A DNA stretch of 64,000 nt, taken from Bacteroides timonensis (GTDB lineage Bacteria; Bacteroidota; Bacteroidia; Bacteroidales; Bacteroidaceae). The translations under genes were made by a program, and so were the position numbers. The notes below the pieces were generated by a model. That model saw nothing but the letters and a program-made list of their open reading frames with translations. It was not told the origin of the DNA and ran no database searches. The DNA lies in contig NZ_CBVI010000001.1 in assembly GCF_000513195.1 (NCBI RefSeq), forward strand, positions 372,001 through 436,000, given 5' to 3'. This document shows positions 50,448 through 60,624 of the stretch, one piece after another. Within the stretch, counting starts at the first letter, position 1. The number at the start of each line of letters is the position of its first letter.

Positions 50448-51905
50448 CTATTTCTCAGGTGTCTGTTCCAGTGTTGCTACCAGAAAATCGTAGAATTTAG
50501 AAACTGTAGGAATTAATGCACGTTCATCCGGTGAATGCGGAGAACGCAGTGTAGGTCCGAAGGAAATCATATCCAAGCCCGGACAATTAGCACCAATAAT
50601 ACCACATTCCAAACCTGCATGGATTACTTTCACAGCAGGTTCTACTCCAAACTGTTGCTTGTAAGACAGCTTCATAGCATGTAAAATCGGAGAATCCACA
50701 TTAGGCTGCCAGCCGGAATATCCTCCACTTAGTTCTACCTTCATACCTGCCATGGCAAAACAAGCCGTCAAACTGTCTGCCAGGAATTCTTTCATCGTAT
50801 CGCAAGAACTGCGTGCCAGAATACGTACTTCCGCTTTACCACCACCAATGATAACTATTGCTAGATTAGATGAAGTTTCCACGGTATCGGGCACTGTAGG
50901 AATCATACGCATCACGCCATCCTGACAAGCCATCAGCACATTAATCATATTGTCCTGAATTTCAGCAGGTACAATAGCTGCAGGAAGTTCAATCGGCTCT
51001 ATCGTCAAAGTAATGCCACTTTCAATTGGAGCATATTCCGCATTGATTTGCGCCTCATATTCTTTAATATAGTCTTCCAGCCCTTCCGTATCTTCCGGAT
51101 TGAACACCAATACAGCACACGCTTCGCGAGGAATGGCATTACGCATATTTCCACCTTCGAAACTTGCCAGCTGAGAATCAAATTCAATCAGCACATCATG
51201 TGCCACGCGAGCCAAAAGTTTATTGGCATTACCACGTCCCTGATTTATTTCCAGACCGGAATGTCCGCCACGCAAACCTTTCAAGGTAATCTTACGGGCC
51301 ACAGAATCAGCAGCGGGCGCTTCTTCCTTATATTCCAGTGTAGCCGTCAGGTCAATACCTCCGGCACAACCGATATAAAGTTCGCCTTCATCTTCCGAGT
51401 CAAGATTCAGCAAAATTTCCCCTTTCAGTGTCCCCGGTTTCAAACCGAAAGCACCATACATACCTGTTTCTTCATCCTTCGTAATCAAAGCCTCCAGCGG
51501 ACCGTGCTTCAAGCTATTATCTTCCAGCACTGCCATGATAGCAGCAACACCCAGACCATTATCAGCCCCCAGCGTTGTACCTTTAGCTTTTACCCAATCG
51601 CCATCGACATAGGTTTCAATAGGATCTTTTGTAAAATCGTGAACAGTATCATTGTTCTTCTGAGGCACCATGTCCATGTGCGCCTGAAGAATGACGCCTT
51701 TGCGGTTTTCCATACCCGGAGTAGCTGCCTTACGAATGATAACATTGCCTATTTCATCGACAAATGATTCTAAGCCCAAGCCTTTCCCAAAGTTTACAAG
51801 GAACTCTGTTATTTTCTCCATGTGTCCGGACGGACGGGGAATTTGAGTCAGCGAATAAAAATGCTTCCACACATTCTGTGGAGCTAATTGCAAAATTGTA
51901 CTCAT
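50448..51905 (-). CDS. pepD: Aminoacyl-histidine dipeptidase
   Basis: 485 residues, ATG start. M20-family (PepD/Xaa-His) cytosolic metallodipeptidase. Metal ligands and catalytic residues are visible: QAHMDMVPQK (His, Asp), GTTLGADNGLGVA (bridging Asp), ITKDEETGMYGAFG (catalytic Glu), LNLDSEDEGELYIG (Asp) and C-terminal VIHAGLECGIIG (His). Length matches E. coli PepD. Monocistronic, with its own promoter and a strong terminator. Confidence 0.95.
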   Translation of the reverse strand: MSTILQLAPQNVWKHFYSLTQIPRPSGHMEKITEFLVNFGKGLGLESFVDEIGNVIIRKAATPGMENRKGVILQAHMDMVPQKNNDTVHDFTKDPIETYVDGDWVKAKGTTLGADNGLGVAAIMAVLEDNSLKHGPLEALITKDEETGMYGAFGLKPGTLKGEILLNLDSEDEGELYIGCAGGIDLTATLEYKEEAPAADSVARKITLKGLRGGHSGLEINQGRGNANKLLARVAHDVLIEFDSQLASFEGGNMRNAIPREACAVLVFNPEDTEGLEDYIKEYEAQINAEYAPIESGITLTIEPIELPAAIVPAEIQDNMINVLMACQDGVMRMIPTVPDTVETSSNLAIVIIGGGKAEVRILARSSCDTMKEFLADSLTACFAMAGMKVELSGGYSGWQPNVDSPILHAMKLSYKQQFGVEPAVKVIHAGLECGIIGANCPGLDMISFGPTLRSPHSPDERALIPTVSKFYDFLVATLEQTPEK

Positions 51906-51927
51906 AACGTTTAAAAGTTAGTTTTCG

Positions 51928-51959
51928 CAAATATACATTTTTATTCTTAAACCATGCAA
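51928..51959 (-). promoter_or_regulatory. Promoter of pepD
   Basis: TTG (51957-51959), 21-nt spacer, TATATTTG (51928-51935) on the minus strand, 23 nt upstream of ATG 51905. Confidence 0.65.
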
Positions 51960-52010
51960 TAAATACTGTACGAATTAAATCTATCAAAAAGTATACTTAC
52001 ATTCAACTTT

Positions 52011-52416
52011 TTATTTTTCTTTCTGCAATGCCTCTTTCAACATTACTTTATCCAGAGTTTCTTCTTTGACTGGATCATGCGTAATGCACACCGGATCACC
52101 CCTTTCCGTTTTTCCGTATCTGCTCCGGCTAGGATAAAAGAGGCAGTCTCACCAGTTGGCAGAAAACCTCCATGCGACAAGCCTTTCCAACCATTTATCT
52201 GTATGCAATGTATTCCGTACCACAGACTGACGAATGTAATCCAACAGTTCTTTCGGTCGGAAGAAGATATGGTTGTAGAGCATTCTTTTTCGTACACTTT
52301 CCGGCAAAGTATTGTCTGCAATCCACTCTATCTATATCACCCCGAAATCGAAAAAACGGTGAGATATAGTCCATCAAACCATATTCCCACCGTTCATTTC
52401 CATAATCACGATATTT
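52011..52416 (-). pseudogene. Decayed gene of unknown family
   Basis: No single frame spans this 400-bp stretch, but two minus-strand frames look protein-like and join through a shift near 52330: one gives GNERWEYGLMDYISPFFRF, the next WIADNTLPESVRKRMLYNHI and later DPVKEETLDKVMLKEALQK to TAA 52011, with an internal TGA near 52157. Directly downstream of the smalltalk gene, where related loci often carry an amidase, although I do not recognise an amidase here. Confidence 0.4.
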
Positions 52417-52515
52417 TTATGACATATTCATCGCATTAGCCCCCAAAGCTCCTAATATAGCCGAAGCCACTGCTATTACAATTTTCAGAATCTTATTCCA
52501 AACCGTCTTCTTCAT
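52417..52515 (-). CDS. Smalltalk protein
   Basis: 32 residues, ATG 52515 to TAA 52417. MKKTVWNKILKIVIAVASAI, then a Gly/Ala-rich end, the pattern of the 'smalltalk' micro-proteins of Bacteroidales: short basic head and a single hydrophobic helix. Usually located after an HU-like gene, as here (72-nt gap). Function unknown. Confidence 0.8.
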   Translation of the reverse strand: MKKTVWNKILKIVIAVASAILGALGANAMNMS

Positions 52516-52549
52516 TTTACTTTTTACTTTGTGTTTTTAATCCCCAATA

Positions 52550-52561
52550 GGCTGCGCAGCC
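52550..52561. repeat. GGCTGCGCAGCC palindrome
   Basis: Perfect 12-bp palindrome between the HU and smalltalk genes, flanked on the right by CAACTCTCAATTCTCAACTC repeats. It looks like half of an E-type hairpin element (GGCTGCGC core plus repeated-unit arm) whose second arm is absent. Confidence 0.45.
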
Positions 52562-52587
52562 CCAACTCTCAATTCTCAACTCTCCAC

Positions 52588-53091
52588 TTACCCAAGTGGA
52601 TTCTCATCGAGGCCTCCGTCACCACCGGCATTTCCTCCGTTACCATCATCAGCACCTTCATTTCCATCAGTAGCAGTTCCACCCGTCCACTTTTCAAATT
52701 CCACACCTTGCCACAATGCACGCGTGGTTCCCAATGCCGCCGGACGCGTATATTCGGGAGTAAACATGAAATGCAGGGATGTCACCTGATTCGGATTCAC
52801 ATCCTTCTCATTATCTACCCCCTTGCCGCGTGTCCGCGCAATCACGGTAAATGTCCCTAAACCATCCAAACGAACCGTACGGCTATTCAGCAGCTGCATC
52901 CGCATCACCGACATCAAGTTCCTGATTACATTGTGTACATCACCCGGCGTTGCCGAGCACTTCTCAGCTACCATCTCTCCCAATTGTTGCAAACTTACAG
53001 CTCTTCCTACTTTTTTCAATGTCAGGTGCCACTGCTTAACCCCATCTTTCGTTTTCAACTGCGATTGTCTCGCATAATACAATAAAGGCAT
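52588..53091 (-). CDS. HU-like DNA-binding protein (HU-HIG type)
   Basis: 167 residues, ATG start. Residues about 1-125 follow the Bacteroidales HU-like fold: LGEMVAEKCSATPGDVHNVI (helical), VRLDGLGTFTVIARTRGKG (beta arm), HFMFTPEYTRPAAL. A Gly/Asp/Asn-rich tail (about 135-167) is low complexity. Predicted nucleoid-associated or locus-linked DNA binder. Upstream of the smalltalk gene. Confidence 0.85.
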   Translation of the reverse strand: MPLLYYARQSQLKTKDGVKQWHLTLKKVGRAVSLQQLGEMVAEKCSATPGDVHNVIRNLMSVMRMQLLNSRTVRLDGLGTFTVIARTRGKGVDNEKDVNPNQVTSLHFMFTPEYTRPAALGTTRALWQGVEFEKWTGGTATDGNEGADDGNGGNAGGDGGLDENPLG

Positions 53092-53296
53092 AATCTTTCT
53101 CCTTTTACATTTTAGTTCAACTTCGTTTTACTTTTTCTTGTGTTGGCCAACAATGCAAAGGTGAGGATATATTCAGGAATAGCCAAAGAAAACAGGATAA
53201 CCAAGACGGTTATTTCAGAGTTTATTATAAAGCACTATAGATAAAGTATTTGTCTACAACAAGCACAAAGCATAAACCAATTATCATAATAAAAAA

Positions 53297-53335
53297 CAGC
53301 CGGAACCACTCCTTATTATAGAGTAATCCCGGCTG
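53297..53335 (-). terminator. Terminator of polysaccharide operon
   Basis: CAGCCGG (53297-53303) pairs with CCGGCTG (53329-53335), inner ACTC/GAGT pairing, TTTTTT next on the minus strand. It ends the operon that enters from the right window edge. The rest of 53092-53370 shows no gene. Confidence 0.85.
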
Positions 53336-53370
53336 CTGCCTAAAACAAAGTAACCGCTGTTACCTGTCGT

Positions 53371-53598
53371 TTATCTTAATATTTCTCTCTTACGAACCTG
53401 TAACGGAGCGCCCAGTTCCTCCCTCTCCAGTACTTCCAGCCATCCACTTTGTTCCAATTCGAAAAGAGCAGGATATACCCGTAACTTTTCAGCACCGGAA
53501 TTCTGAATGATCTCCTCTACGGAAACACCTTTTGGAAAAGATGCAATATAATCGGTGATCCGCTGGGTATCAATAATCTTATAATTCACATCCATCAA
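53371..53598 (-). CDS. Small winged-helix protein
   Basis: 75 residues, ATG start. ITDYIASFPKGVSVEEIIQN then RVYPALFELEQSGWLEV reads as a compact winged helix (helix, turn, recognition helix, wing), similar to DprA-type C-terminal domains. Last gene of the polysaccharide operon, 14 nt after gmd. Possibly regulatory; not a recognised UpxY or UpxZ. Confidence 0.6.
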   Translation of the reverse strand: MMDVNYKIIDTQRITDYIASFPKGVSVEEIIQNSGAEKLRVYPALFELEQSGWLEVLEREELGAPLQVRKREILR

Positions 53599-53611
53599 TT
53601 CATACCTATTA

Positions 53612-54694
53612 TCATTCTGTCATTTGACTCTTGATATATAGCTTCTTTACAAACCTCATATCATGTGTCACCATTATCTTTACTAATTCAGAAAAACTCG
53701 TTTTTATCGGATTCCACCCAAGCAATGTTTTTGCTTTTGTCGGATCGCCTAACAACTGTTCAACTTCGCAAGGACGAAAGTATTTCGGATCAACCTCAAC
53801 CAATGGTTTGCCCGTCTTTACATCAATTCCTTTTTCATTCACACCTTCACCTTCCCAACGTAGTTCAATGCCAACCTCTTTAAAAGCTAAAGTTGCGAAC
53901 TCACGAACCGTATGCATCTCACCGGTCGCTATCACAAAATCTTCCGGAGTGTCATGCTGTAGAATCAGCCACATACATTCCACATAATCCTTTGCATACC
54001 CCCAGTCACGAAGCGAATCCAGATTACCCAAATATAATTTATCTTGAAAGCCTTGAGCTATACGGGCAACAGCAAGCGTTATCTTTCTCGTCACAAATGT
54101 TTCGCCTCTACGCTCGCTCTCATGATTAAACAAGATTCCATTTACAGCAAACATTCCATAGCTCTCCCGGTAATTTTTAGTAATCCAGAATCCATATTGT
54201 TTTGCTACTCCATAAGGACTACGAGGATAGAAAGGGGTTGTCTCCTTTTGAGGGACTTCCTGCACTTTCCCGAACAGTTCAGAGGTAGAAGCCTGATATA
54301 TCTTCGTCTTTTTCTCCAAACCAAAAATACGCACCGCCTCAAGCATACGAAGAGTACCAATGGCATCAGCTTCCGCAGTATACTCAGGTACATCAAAACT
54401 GACCTTCACATGACTTTGAGCCGCAAGATTATATATTTCATCCGGCTTCACCAGTTGAATAATCCGAATCAGTGAACTACTATCCGTCATATCTCCATAG
54501 TGAAGATTTATTAAACGGTCTTTCTTCATATCGCGCACCCACTCATCCAAATAGAGATGTTCGATACGTCCTGTATTGAAAGAGGAAGAACGGCGAAGAA
54601 TGCCGTGAACCTCATATCCTTTTTCTATTAAAAATTCAGCAAGGAATGAACCATCCTGGCCGGTTATACCTGTTAGTAATGCTACTTTTTTCAT
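53612..54694 (-). CDS. gmd: GDP-mannose 4,6-dehydratase
   Basis: 360 residues, ATG start. Extended [17 protein letters not shown] at the N-terminus, [12 protein letters not shown], catalytic STSELFG plus [15 protein letters not shown] (Tyr-x-x-x-Lys), [16 protein letters not shown]. Makes GDP-4-keto-6-deoxymannose, precursor of GDP-fucose, GDP-rhamnose or GDP-colitose. No adjacent fcl in the window; the SDR at 55471 could supply the next step or fcl lies elsewhere. Confidence 0.96.
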   Translation of the reverse strand: MKKVALLTGITGQDGSFLAEFLIEKGYEVHGILRRSSSFNTGRIEHLYLDEWVRDMKKDRLINLHYGDMTDSSSLIRIIQLVKPDEIYNLAAQSHVKVSFDVPEYTAEADAIGTLRMLEAVRIFGLEKKTKIYQASTSELFGKVQEVPQKETTPFYPRSPYGVAKQYGFWITKNYRESYGMFAVNGILFNHESERRGETFVTRKITLAVARIAQGFQDKLYLGNLDSLRDWGYAKDYVECMWLILQHDTPEDFVIATGEMHTVREFATLAFKEVGIELRWEGEGVNEKGIDVKTGKPLVEVDPKYFRPCEVEQLLGDPTKAKTLLGWNPIKTSFSELVKIMVTHDMRFVKKLYIKSQMTE

Positions 54695-54699
54695 ATATT

Positions 54700-55458
54700 C
54701 TATTTTCTAACAAATTCTATCAACTTATAAAAATACCTCAAAGACAAAAGTAATATATTACTCCTCACGCCATTTTCTCTAAAAGCACGAAGGTGTTCTC
54801 TCATTATACAGCAATGGCTTTGCAACCCATTTGTGCTAACCCCTCCTATTCTCATTGTCACCATATCCAAAGGTAAATACTTCAAAGAGATGCGATGCAC
54901 ATAAATAAAACGCAGCAACAAATCAAAATCCGCCGCAATCTTAAAATCTATTTTATATAGTCCATACTCATCAAAACAACTCTTCCTGCAATAAAAAGTA
55001 GGATGTGCCGGCATGAAGCCCAGCTTCATCAATGTAGGTCTAAATATTTTAGATGAATAATATCGAATGGAACGATTCAAATTATTCGCCCTGACAAAAT
55101 GTACATCCCCATAAACTGCATCTATTTCTGTAATAAAACTATTGGCTACCTTTTCAACTACTGTAGTAGAAGTAAAAAAATCATCAGAATTCAATATTCC
55201 CACAATATCACCGGTCGCAATTCTGATTCCCTTATTGATAGCATCATATAGTCCATTATCCTTTTCACTTATCCATTTCATTCTCCCTTTAAAGTAAGGT
55301 TCATATTCTTTTATGATATCCACTGTACCATCTTTTGATAAGCCATCCACTACAATATATTCAATCTCCTGATAAGACTGGGTCAGAACAGATTTGACAG
55401 TATCACAAAGGGTAGAACTACTATTAAAGGTAGCAGTTATAAGAGATATTTTCATCAT
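54700..55458 (-). CDS. Family 2 glycosyltransferase
   Basis: 252 residues, ATG start (two ATGs adjacent). GT-A fold: [61 protein letters not shown] (the DxD-like nucleotide-sugar/metal site as NSDD). No membrane helix of note. Five nt before gmd; this tight link is common for WcaA-type transferases that use GDP-sugars, but the substrate is not certain. Confidence 0.9.
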   Translation of the reverse strand: MMKISLITATFNSSSTLCDTVKSVLTQSYQEIEYIVVDGLSKDGTVDIIKEYEPYFKGRMKWISEKDNGLYDAINKGIRIATGDIVGILNSDDFFTSTTVVEKVANSFITEIDAVYGDVHFVRANNLNRSIRYYSSKIFRPTLMKLGFMPAHPTFYCRKSCFDEYGLYKIDFKIAADFDLLLRFIYVHRISLKYLPLDMVTMRIGGVSTNGLQSHCCIMREHLRAFRENGVRSNILLLSLRYFYKLIEFVRK

Positions 55459-55470
55459 GACTTAAATAAC

Positions 55471-56421
55471 TTAAGCTAAACGCAACCAATCCAATGTTTT
55501 ACGAACTCCTTCAATACGAGAGTATGGCGGCTTCGGAGCCAATTCATAAGTATCAGACAGGTCTATAATATTATCCGTTGTCATATTTTTAAGTCGGAAA
55601 GAAGTCATAGGGAATCTGATACCCAATAATTTCAAACAATCACCTACATATGCAACAATTCTCAACAGGCAATAAGGTACCCGTTTTATCTTAAACCCCA
55701 ATTCTGTTGCGATTTCATTTCCCCATTCTTCAATGTTTGTAGCAGGATTGTCGCCTATATAATAAACTTTCCTGTTTTCGTCTCGCGTATCATTAAATAA
55801 GACTTGCTCTATCTGATATACCGAGTTGCCTACGTAACCATAAGTTTTGGTACAACTTCTATGACCGATATGAATATAACGACGCTTAAGTACCATATCA
55901 AAAAAGTTTCTATAGGGTACACCAAACCAAGGTCCCCAAATCGAAGTAGGTCTAATAATAGCCCAGTCACACATTGGTTTATTGCCCCACACAGCCTTTT
56001 CTGTCTCAACTTTACTTTCTCCATATATAGTTGTAGGAGCATAATCAAACTGATCCTTAGGATAGTAACCAGTATGACATACAAGCATAGAAGAAGTTAT
56101 CACTATTTTCTTTAATGAAGCAAGTTCACTTGCTATTTTCATCAGGTTGCATACTCCCACAACATTAGCCGCATAATCCCCTAATTCTTTCCCGTCCAAA
56201 TCTGTTCGGGCTGCCAGATGCAAGATATAATCAGGATTAAACTCGACTACAACCTGTCTAAAAGCTTTCAGATCAGTTATATCAACTTTTATCCAAATAT
56301 CACTCAATGATTTAATCTTAGGAGGTTGCAGATCAATGCACAAAATGTCAAATCGCTCTCTAAACGCTAATACCACATTAGTACCTATAAAACCAGAACT
56401 ACCGGTTATCAAGACTTTCAT
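55471..56421 (-). CDS. NAD-dependent epimerase/dehydratase
   Basis: 316 residues, ATG start. Extended SDR: GSSGFIGTN nucleotide loop, HLAARTDLDG, ITSSML and TTIYGESKVETEKAV (catalytic Tyr-x-x-x-Lys). Candidate 4-epimerase or 4-reductase acting on a nucleotide sugar, perhaps the Gmd product; it is not a clear Fcl. In the operon between GT4 (33-nt gap) and GT2 (12-nt gap). Confidence 0.88.
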   Translation of the reverse strand: MKVLITGSSGFIGTNVVLAFRERFDILCIDLQPPKIKSLSDIWIKVDITDLKAFRQVVVEFNPDYILHLAARTDLDGKELGDYAANVVGVCNLMKIASELASLKKIVITSSMLVCHTGYYPKDQFDYAPTTIYGESKVETEKAVWGNKPMCDWAIIRPTSIWGPWFGVPYRNFFDMVLKRRYIHIGHRSCTKTYGYVGNSVYQIEQVLFNDTRDENRKVYYIGDNPATNIEEWGNEIATELGFKIKRVPYCLLRIVAYVGDCLKLLGIRFPMTSFRLKNMTTDNIIDLSDTYELAPKPPYSRIEGVRKTLDWLRLA

Positions 56422-56454
56422 TATATTATACTATATTATTTTACCTAAAAAATA

Positions 56455-57513
56455 TTACTCTGAAAGATTCAATCTATCCATCATTCCCTTATAAAATATC
56501 AAATGGTTTTCAGCCATTTTCTCTGAAGTAAAATATTCATAAGAACGTTTATATGCCCTCTCACCTAAATCTTCTTTCGCTTCATAAGCTTTCTCTATAG
56601 CGTTTTTTAAAGAGCCTGTATTGTTCAATTCAAAAAACGAAGCCTCATCATTTGGGAATATTTCATAAAAAGAAGGCAAATTAGAACATACAATAGATTT
56701 CCTTGCTAAAGCAGCTTCAACCATAGACAAGCCAAAACCTTCAGAATGGGATGTCATAACATAAATATCAAAATAGGGCAAATAATTACGAGGACTTCTC
56801 TGATATGGAAAGAAAAGCACCCTATCCGCTATACTTAAATCAATAGACATTCGTTTCAACCGTTCAATGTCAGGGCCTTCCCCAATAATAACAAAAGCAT
56901 ACCCTGTGAGCTCTGGTAGTACATTCAAAATCTGATCAAGTCCTTTTCTTCTTGTAACAAAAGCATAAGTGCCAAGCAGTTTGTATCGCCTTCTTATACA
57001 TCTTAGCTCATCAACAAGAATATCATCTTCCTCTCTCTCAAAATTAGTAGGACATCCATTATAAATAGTTATAACATTCGTGCTAATCTTCTTATTATAA
57101 ATATCCTTTAATTGATTTGAGATACTTACTACCGCATCAAACCGAGATTGCAACCTGCACCAATACCATGTGAATAGCCTTGACAACAGAAAATTATACT
57201 GATATCTAAAACTACGATAAGTATCTTGATGAAGCGTCGATACTACTACGGCTCGATGAATATTTTTCTTCCATTTTACGACATACTTGTCCGGTCGCAG
57301 ACAGTGTGAATGTATTATATCGTATTTGTCAAAGTCAATAGGTTCATTCATCAATATACGGCGAGTGGCGCAATTAAACGACATGCCTTGCAAATCATCA
57401 AAATAAAAGACATCAACCTCACAGCCATGCTGTATCAGGTAATCCGACAACGACTTGACAACAATGATTGGACCTTGATTCCGTAAAGAAGGAAGGATAT
57501 ATGCTATCTTCAT
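56455..57513 (-). CDS. Family 4 glycosyltransferase
   Basis: 352 residues, ATG start. GT-B fold: IAYILPSLRNQGPIIVVKSL, IIHSHCLRPDKYVV, LLGTYAFVTRRKGLDQILNV (phosphate-binding Arg/Lys), FVIIGEGPDIERLK and the C-terminal SHSEGFGLSMVEA (E-x7-E type). Retaining hexosyltransferase on the cytoplasmic face; sugar unknown. Confidence 0.92.
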   Translation of the reverse strand: MKIAYILPSLRNQGPIIVVKSLSDYLIQHGCEVDVFYFDDLQGMSFNCATRRILMNEPIDFDKYDIIHSHCLRPDKYVVKWKKNIHRAVVVSTLHQDTYRSFRYQYNFLLSRLFTWYWCRLQSRFDAVVSISNQLKDIYNKKISTNVITIYNGCPTNFEREEDDILVDELRCIRRRYKLLGTYAFVTRRKGLDQILNVLPELTGYAFVIIGEGPDIERLKRMSIDLSIADRVLFFPYQRSPRNYLPYFDIYVMTSHSEGFGLSMVEAALARKSIVCSNLPSFYEIFPNDEASFFELNNTGSLKNAIEKAYEAKEDLGERAYKRSYEYFTSEKMAENHLIFYKGMMDRLNLSE

Positions 57514-57637
57514 TTTTTAGCTAATTAATGTAATAAGAAAGAGGAATAGGGAACAGCATAGAACCATATCATTATATATAGAAAAGAGTATACCAACAAA
57601 TACACACCCAAAAGAAAGAACATCATGCATCTGTTTT

Positions 57638-58567
57638 TCAGAGAGTAAATGCCCCAATATATCTCCTTATCATCATTTTTAACAAAAGCAGAACTGTACT
57701 TTTATTAAAAGAATACCGATACTTCAGAATCAGATAAAAACGATGAAAAACACCGAGTTTCGGTAAGGCCAAATAGACTTCAAACAATTTTTTATCGTTC
57801 CGATTCATTATAGTAGCATAAGTCTGAAGAAGAGAAGATATTCCTTGATAGTATTTGGGATCAACAACTGGAATCCGATAATTCCTTATAGTCAGTTTGA
57901 TTCGTTCTATTAAGTTCTGAGCCTGGTGAGGAGTAAAATTAAGTTCATGTTGCCTATATAAGAAGAGAGGTTCCTTTATATATTCGATTCCATTGCTTAT
58001 AATTCCTGCAAACATCAGGACTTGATCATGCATAGCTATATACGAATGCTTGCGGTGGATAAGATTTCTCATTTCCATATTAAAGATGGAAGCACATCCC
58101 TGAATTCCCCCGTTTATAAAAAAAGCATCTTTTGCCTTATAACAATAAAATGGAGTAGAAGTCCTACCTATTAAATTCCCCCGCAAAGGATACCAATCAT
58201 AAGCATTTGAATATACGACTTGAGGTTTAGTATTATCTTTCGAGGCAATAGTAGCTAATAGTATCTCCAATTTACAATCAAACCATACATCATCTTGATC
58301 ACAAAAACAAACGAAAGGAGACTCCACATACTGCAATAAATGCATAAAATTATACCCTGGACCCAATTTGGTAATTCCATCATCACAATAAAATATACGA
58401 TGCTCCCTTGAAGCAAACGATTTAATAATGAGAACCGTTTCATCCGTAGAACCATCATCATGAACAAATAATCGCCAATCACTATGCGTTTGTGCAATAA
58501 TTGAAAGTATTTGCTGACGAATATATTTAGCACCGTTGTAGGTAGCCATTAGAATGTCGATTCTCAT
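57638..58567 (-). CDS. Family 2 glycosyltransferase (rhamnosyltransferase-like)
   Basis: 309 residues, ATG start. DILMATYNGAKYIRQQILSI, HDDGSTDETVLIIKSF, FVCFCDQDDVWFDCKLE (CDQDD motif typical of rhamnosyltransferase-like GT2). Its start overlaps the wzy-like gene by 41 nt. A 124-nt gap follows before the GT4 gene with no other feature. Confidence 0.92.
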   Translation of the reverse strand: MRIDILMATYNGAKYIRQQILSIIAQTHSDWRLFVHDDGSTDETVLIIKSFASREHRIFYCDDGITKLGPGYNFMHLLQYVESPFVCFCDQDDVWFDCKLEILLATIASKDNTKPQVVYSNAYDWYPLRGNLIGRTSTPFYCYKAKDAFFINGGIQGCASIFNMEMRNLIHRKHSYIAMHDQVLMFAGIISNGIEYIKEPLFLYRQHELNFTPHQAQNLIERIKLTIRNYRIPVVDPKYYQGISSLLQTYATIMNRNDKKLFEVYLALPKLGVFHRFYLILKYRYSFNKSTVLLLLKMMIRRYIGAFTL

Positions 58568-59720
58568 AGATGCGTTGTTTATAAAACATTAAATAGACAA
58601 TAATGAAAAGTTGCAATAAAACAGAAAAGAAAGTGAATATATAATCTGCAAAAAATTGGAATATCAGAGTATAAAAGTACACGGCATAAAAAATCTTCCA
58701 TCGTATTTTGTTTTGTTGAATCCCCTTCTTATAAAGAATCCCCCAAAACAAGCCCTCTATCACTGCAAATACAGAAATTCCAAGATATCCAAAATCGGCA
58801 AAAGGAGCACTCATTACGGTATAGACATTCGTAAGAACAGGAACTTCTACCCATCTATCTCCACCAGAATAGATCACAAAATCAAGCCCGAAAAGTTTAT
58901 TAACAAAAGTCAAGAAGAAGCGATAGGTTCCTCCCACTTCCAAATCTATCTTTCCATTTAGAGCTAAATCAAAAGCCGGTAATGGAGAAAGAGCATAAAC
59001 GCTAAGAAACTGGATCAAATCAAACTCATCATTATTATTGTAGCTCCTATACACTTGAACAGAGACAATAAGAGCAAAAAATACTGCCAAAGCAATTACT
59101 GATTTTTTCCAATCGAACTTTCCTTTATAATAATTGATTATAATAACAATAAATATAACTTGCGCAAGTATTGTCTTAACACTCATCAAAAAACAGCACG
59201 CAAAGAATATCAAACCAAATAAATATATTTTATTTTTATTTATAGCTTCTCGTTTTAAACAAATTATTGCAAAAAGCACCAACGATATTTGGTTTACATA
59301 ATTCATTGCGGTAAAGAAAAATGGTAAATCCCCGGTCGAACTTAACATTAAGAATTCTTTATAATAACCCACTGAGGAAAAATTGTAAAGCCGATACAAA
59401 TAATATATATTTACAATAATTAATATATTGAGTAGGAGATTCACTCTTTTCGTACTAATTGGGCAATAATTGATTTGAGTCTGTACATATTTAGAGCGAA
59501 AACAGATTAGTGATGCTAGGCAAAAAGGTACTCCCCACAAAAGAGTGGCAAAATAAAATCTATCAGATAAAGGATAAAGACCATGATCCAATACATTATA
59601 AAGAAATAGTAATAAAGCCCAGGCAACACTCACTACAACGGCCGGATAGATAATCCTTCTCGTTCGATAATAAGAATAATAAGCCATAAGTGCAAATACA
59701 CATACAACCACCCAATTCAT
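58527..59720 (-). CDS. wzy: Wzy-like oligosaccharide repeat unit polymerase
   Basis: 397 residues, ATG start, about 11-12 hydrophobic helices, very A+T-rich. No cofactor motif; a periplasmic loop with GGTYRFFLTFVNKLFG and the late SAPFADFGYLGISVFAVIEG segment fits EpsG/Wzy-type polymerases. Joins polysaccharide repeat units on the outer face of the inner membrane. Symbol assigned from topology and context only. Confidence 0.78.
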   Translation of the reverse strand: MNWVVVCVFALMAYYSYYRTRRIIYPAVVVSVAWALLLFLYNVLDHGLYPLSDRFYFATLLWGVPFCLASLICFRSKYVQTQINYCPISTKRVNLLLNILIIVNIYYLYRLYNFSSVGYYKEFLMLSSTGDLPFFFTAMNYVNQISLVLFAIICLKREAINKNKIYLFGLIFFACCFLMSVKTILAQVIFIVIIINYYKGKFDWKKSVIALAVFFALIVSVQVYRSYNNNDEFDLIQFLSVYALSPLPAFDLALNGKIDLEVGGTYRFFLTFVNKLFGLDFVIYSGGDRWVEVPVLTNVYTVMSAPFADFGYLGISVFAVIEGLFWGILYKKGIQQNKIRWKIFYAVYFYTLIFQFFADYIFTFFSVLLQLFIIVYLMFYKQRIYENRHSNGYLQRC

Positions 59721-59744
59721 ATAACCACAAAAAGTTTCATAATG

Positions 59745-60611
59745 TTATGAGAATGCAATCTGAAAAAGATATTTCAGCTTATCAAGTTGTCGCCAAAATC
59801 TACGACCTACGAATCGTAATACATAGCATTTTCGTTTTACATTAACAGAAAAACTAGACTTATCCAACAATGTACAGAAGAATAATTGTACTTCATATCC
59901 AGATAAGCCAAAAAAGAATCCTTTATTCTCATCTTCACTATGACTGGCAGATCCAGGAAAAATGCGGTAGACAGCTGTTATATCGGGTATTTTGTATATT
60001 TTTCCTTTTGTAGACATCCATATCCACAAAGGATAATCCCCAAGTGGCCATTTCGGTAATAACTTAAATAATTTACTGTTATATTCCAGTATTAGATCTT
60101 TTCTACATAAAGCCGTAAGTGTTGCAATCATATTTCTATTATATAACAAATCATCCAAAACAATCACATTTTTATTTGTAAGAGGAGAATATCTCATCTT
60201 ACCATTTTTTTGTATATAATCAATACAATTGGCACAACACATACTATATTCAGGATTTGCTTCCAATACATCAACTTGCTTTTGGAGTTTCAAGGGGTCT
60301 ATCCAATAATCGTCGCCTTCGCAATAAGCTATATATTTCCCCCGCATGTGCGCATCCATTATACGTCTCAATGAGCCGTTATGTTTGGAATACTGGTTCT
60401 CCGTTTCATAAAGAGGCTTAATTATATTGGGATATCTTTCTGCAAACTCTTTTATAATCACTGCCGTCCCATCAGTAGAAGCATCATCATGAACTATGAC
60501 TTCGAAACGAAAGTTTGTTTTCTGCATCACGAACCCCTCCAAACATTGACGGATATACAGTTCGTGATTATAAGTGCAGCAACGTATGCTAACCAATAAA
60601 TCGTAATTCAC
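59745..60611 (-). CDS. Family 2 glycosyltransferase
   Basis: 288 residues, ATG start. SIRCCTYNHELYIRQCLEGF, VHDDASTDGTAVIIKEF, YIAYCEGDDYWIDPLKLQ (EGDDYW metal/nucleotide site). Resembles galactosyl/glucosyl GT2 enzymes of capsule loci. 24 nt before the polymerase gene. Confidence 0.92.
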   Translation of the reverse strand: MNYDLLVSIRCCTYNHELYIRQCLEGFVMQKTNFRFEVIVHDDASTDGTAVIIKEFAERYPNIIKPLYETENQYSKHNGSLRRIMDAHMRGKYIAYCEGDDYWIDPLKLQKQVDVLEANPEYSMCCANCIDYIQKNGKMRYSPLTNKNVIVLDDLLYNRNMIATLTALCRKDLILEYNSKLFKLLPKWPLGDYPLWIWMSTKGKIYKIPDITAVYRIFPGSASHSEDENKGFFFGLSGYEVQLFFCTLLDKSSFSVNVKRKCYVLRFVGRRFWRQLDKLKYLFQIAFS

Positions 60612-60624
60612 TGTTTGTTTTCTT

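Noticed and set aside
51048..51767. 239-residue plus-strand frame antisense to pepD
   Set aside because: Shadow of the PepD frame, which carries every metal ligand.
52043..52321. 92-residue minus-strand ORF as a real gene
   Set aside because: The neighbouring frames look more protein-like and together suggest a decayed gene; this frame has no recognisable pattern.
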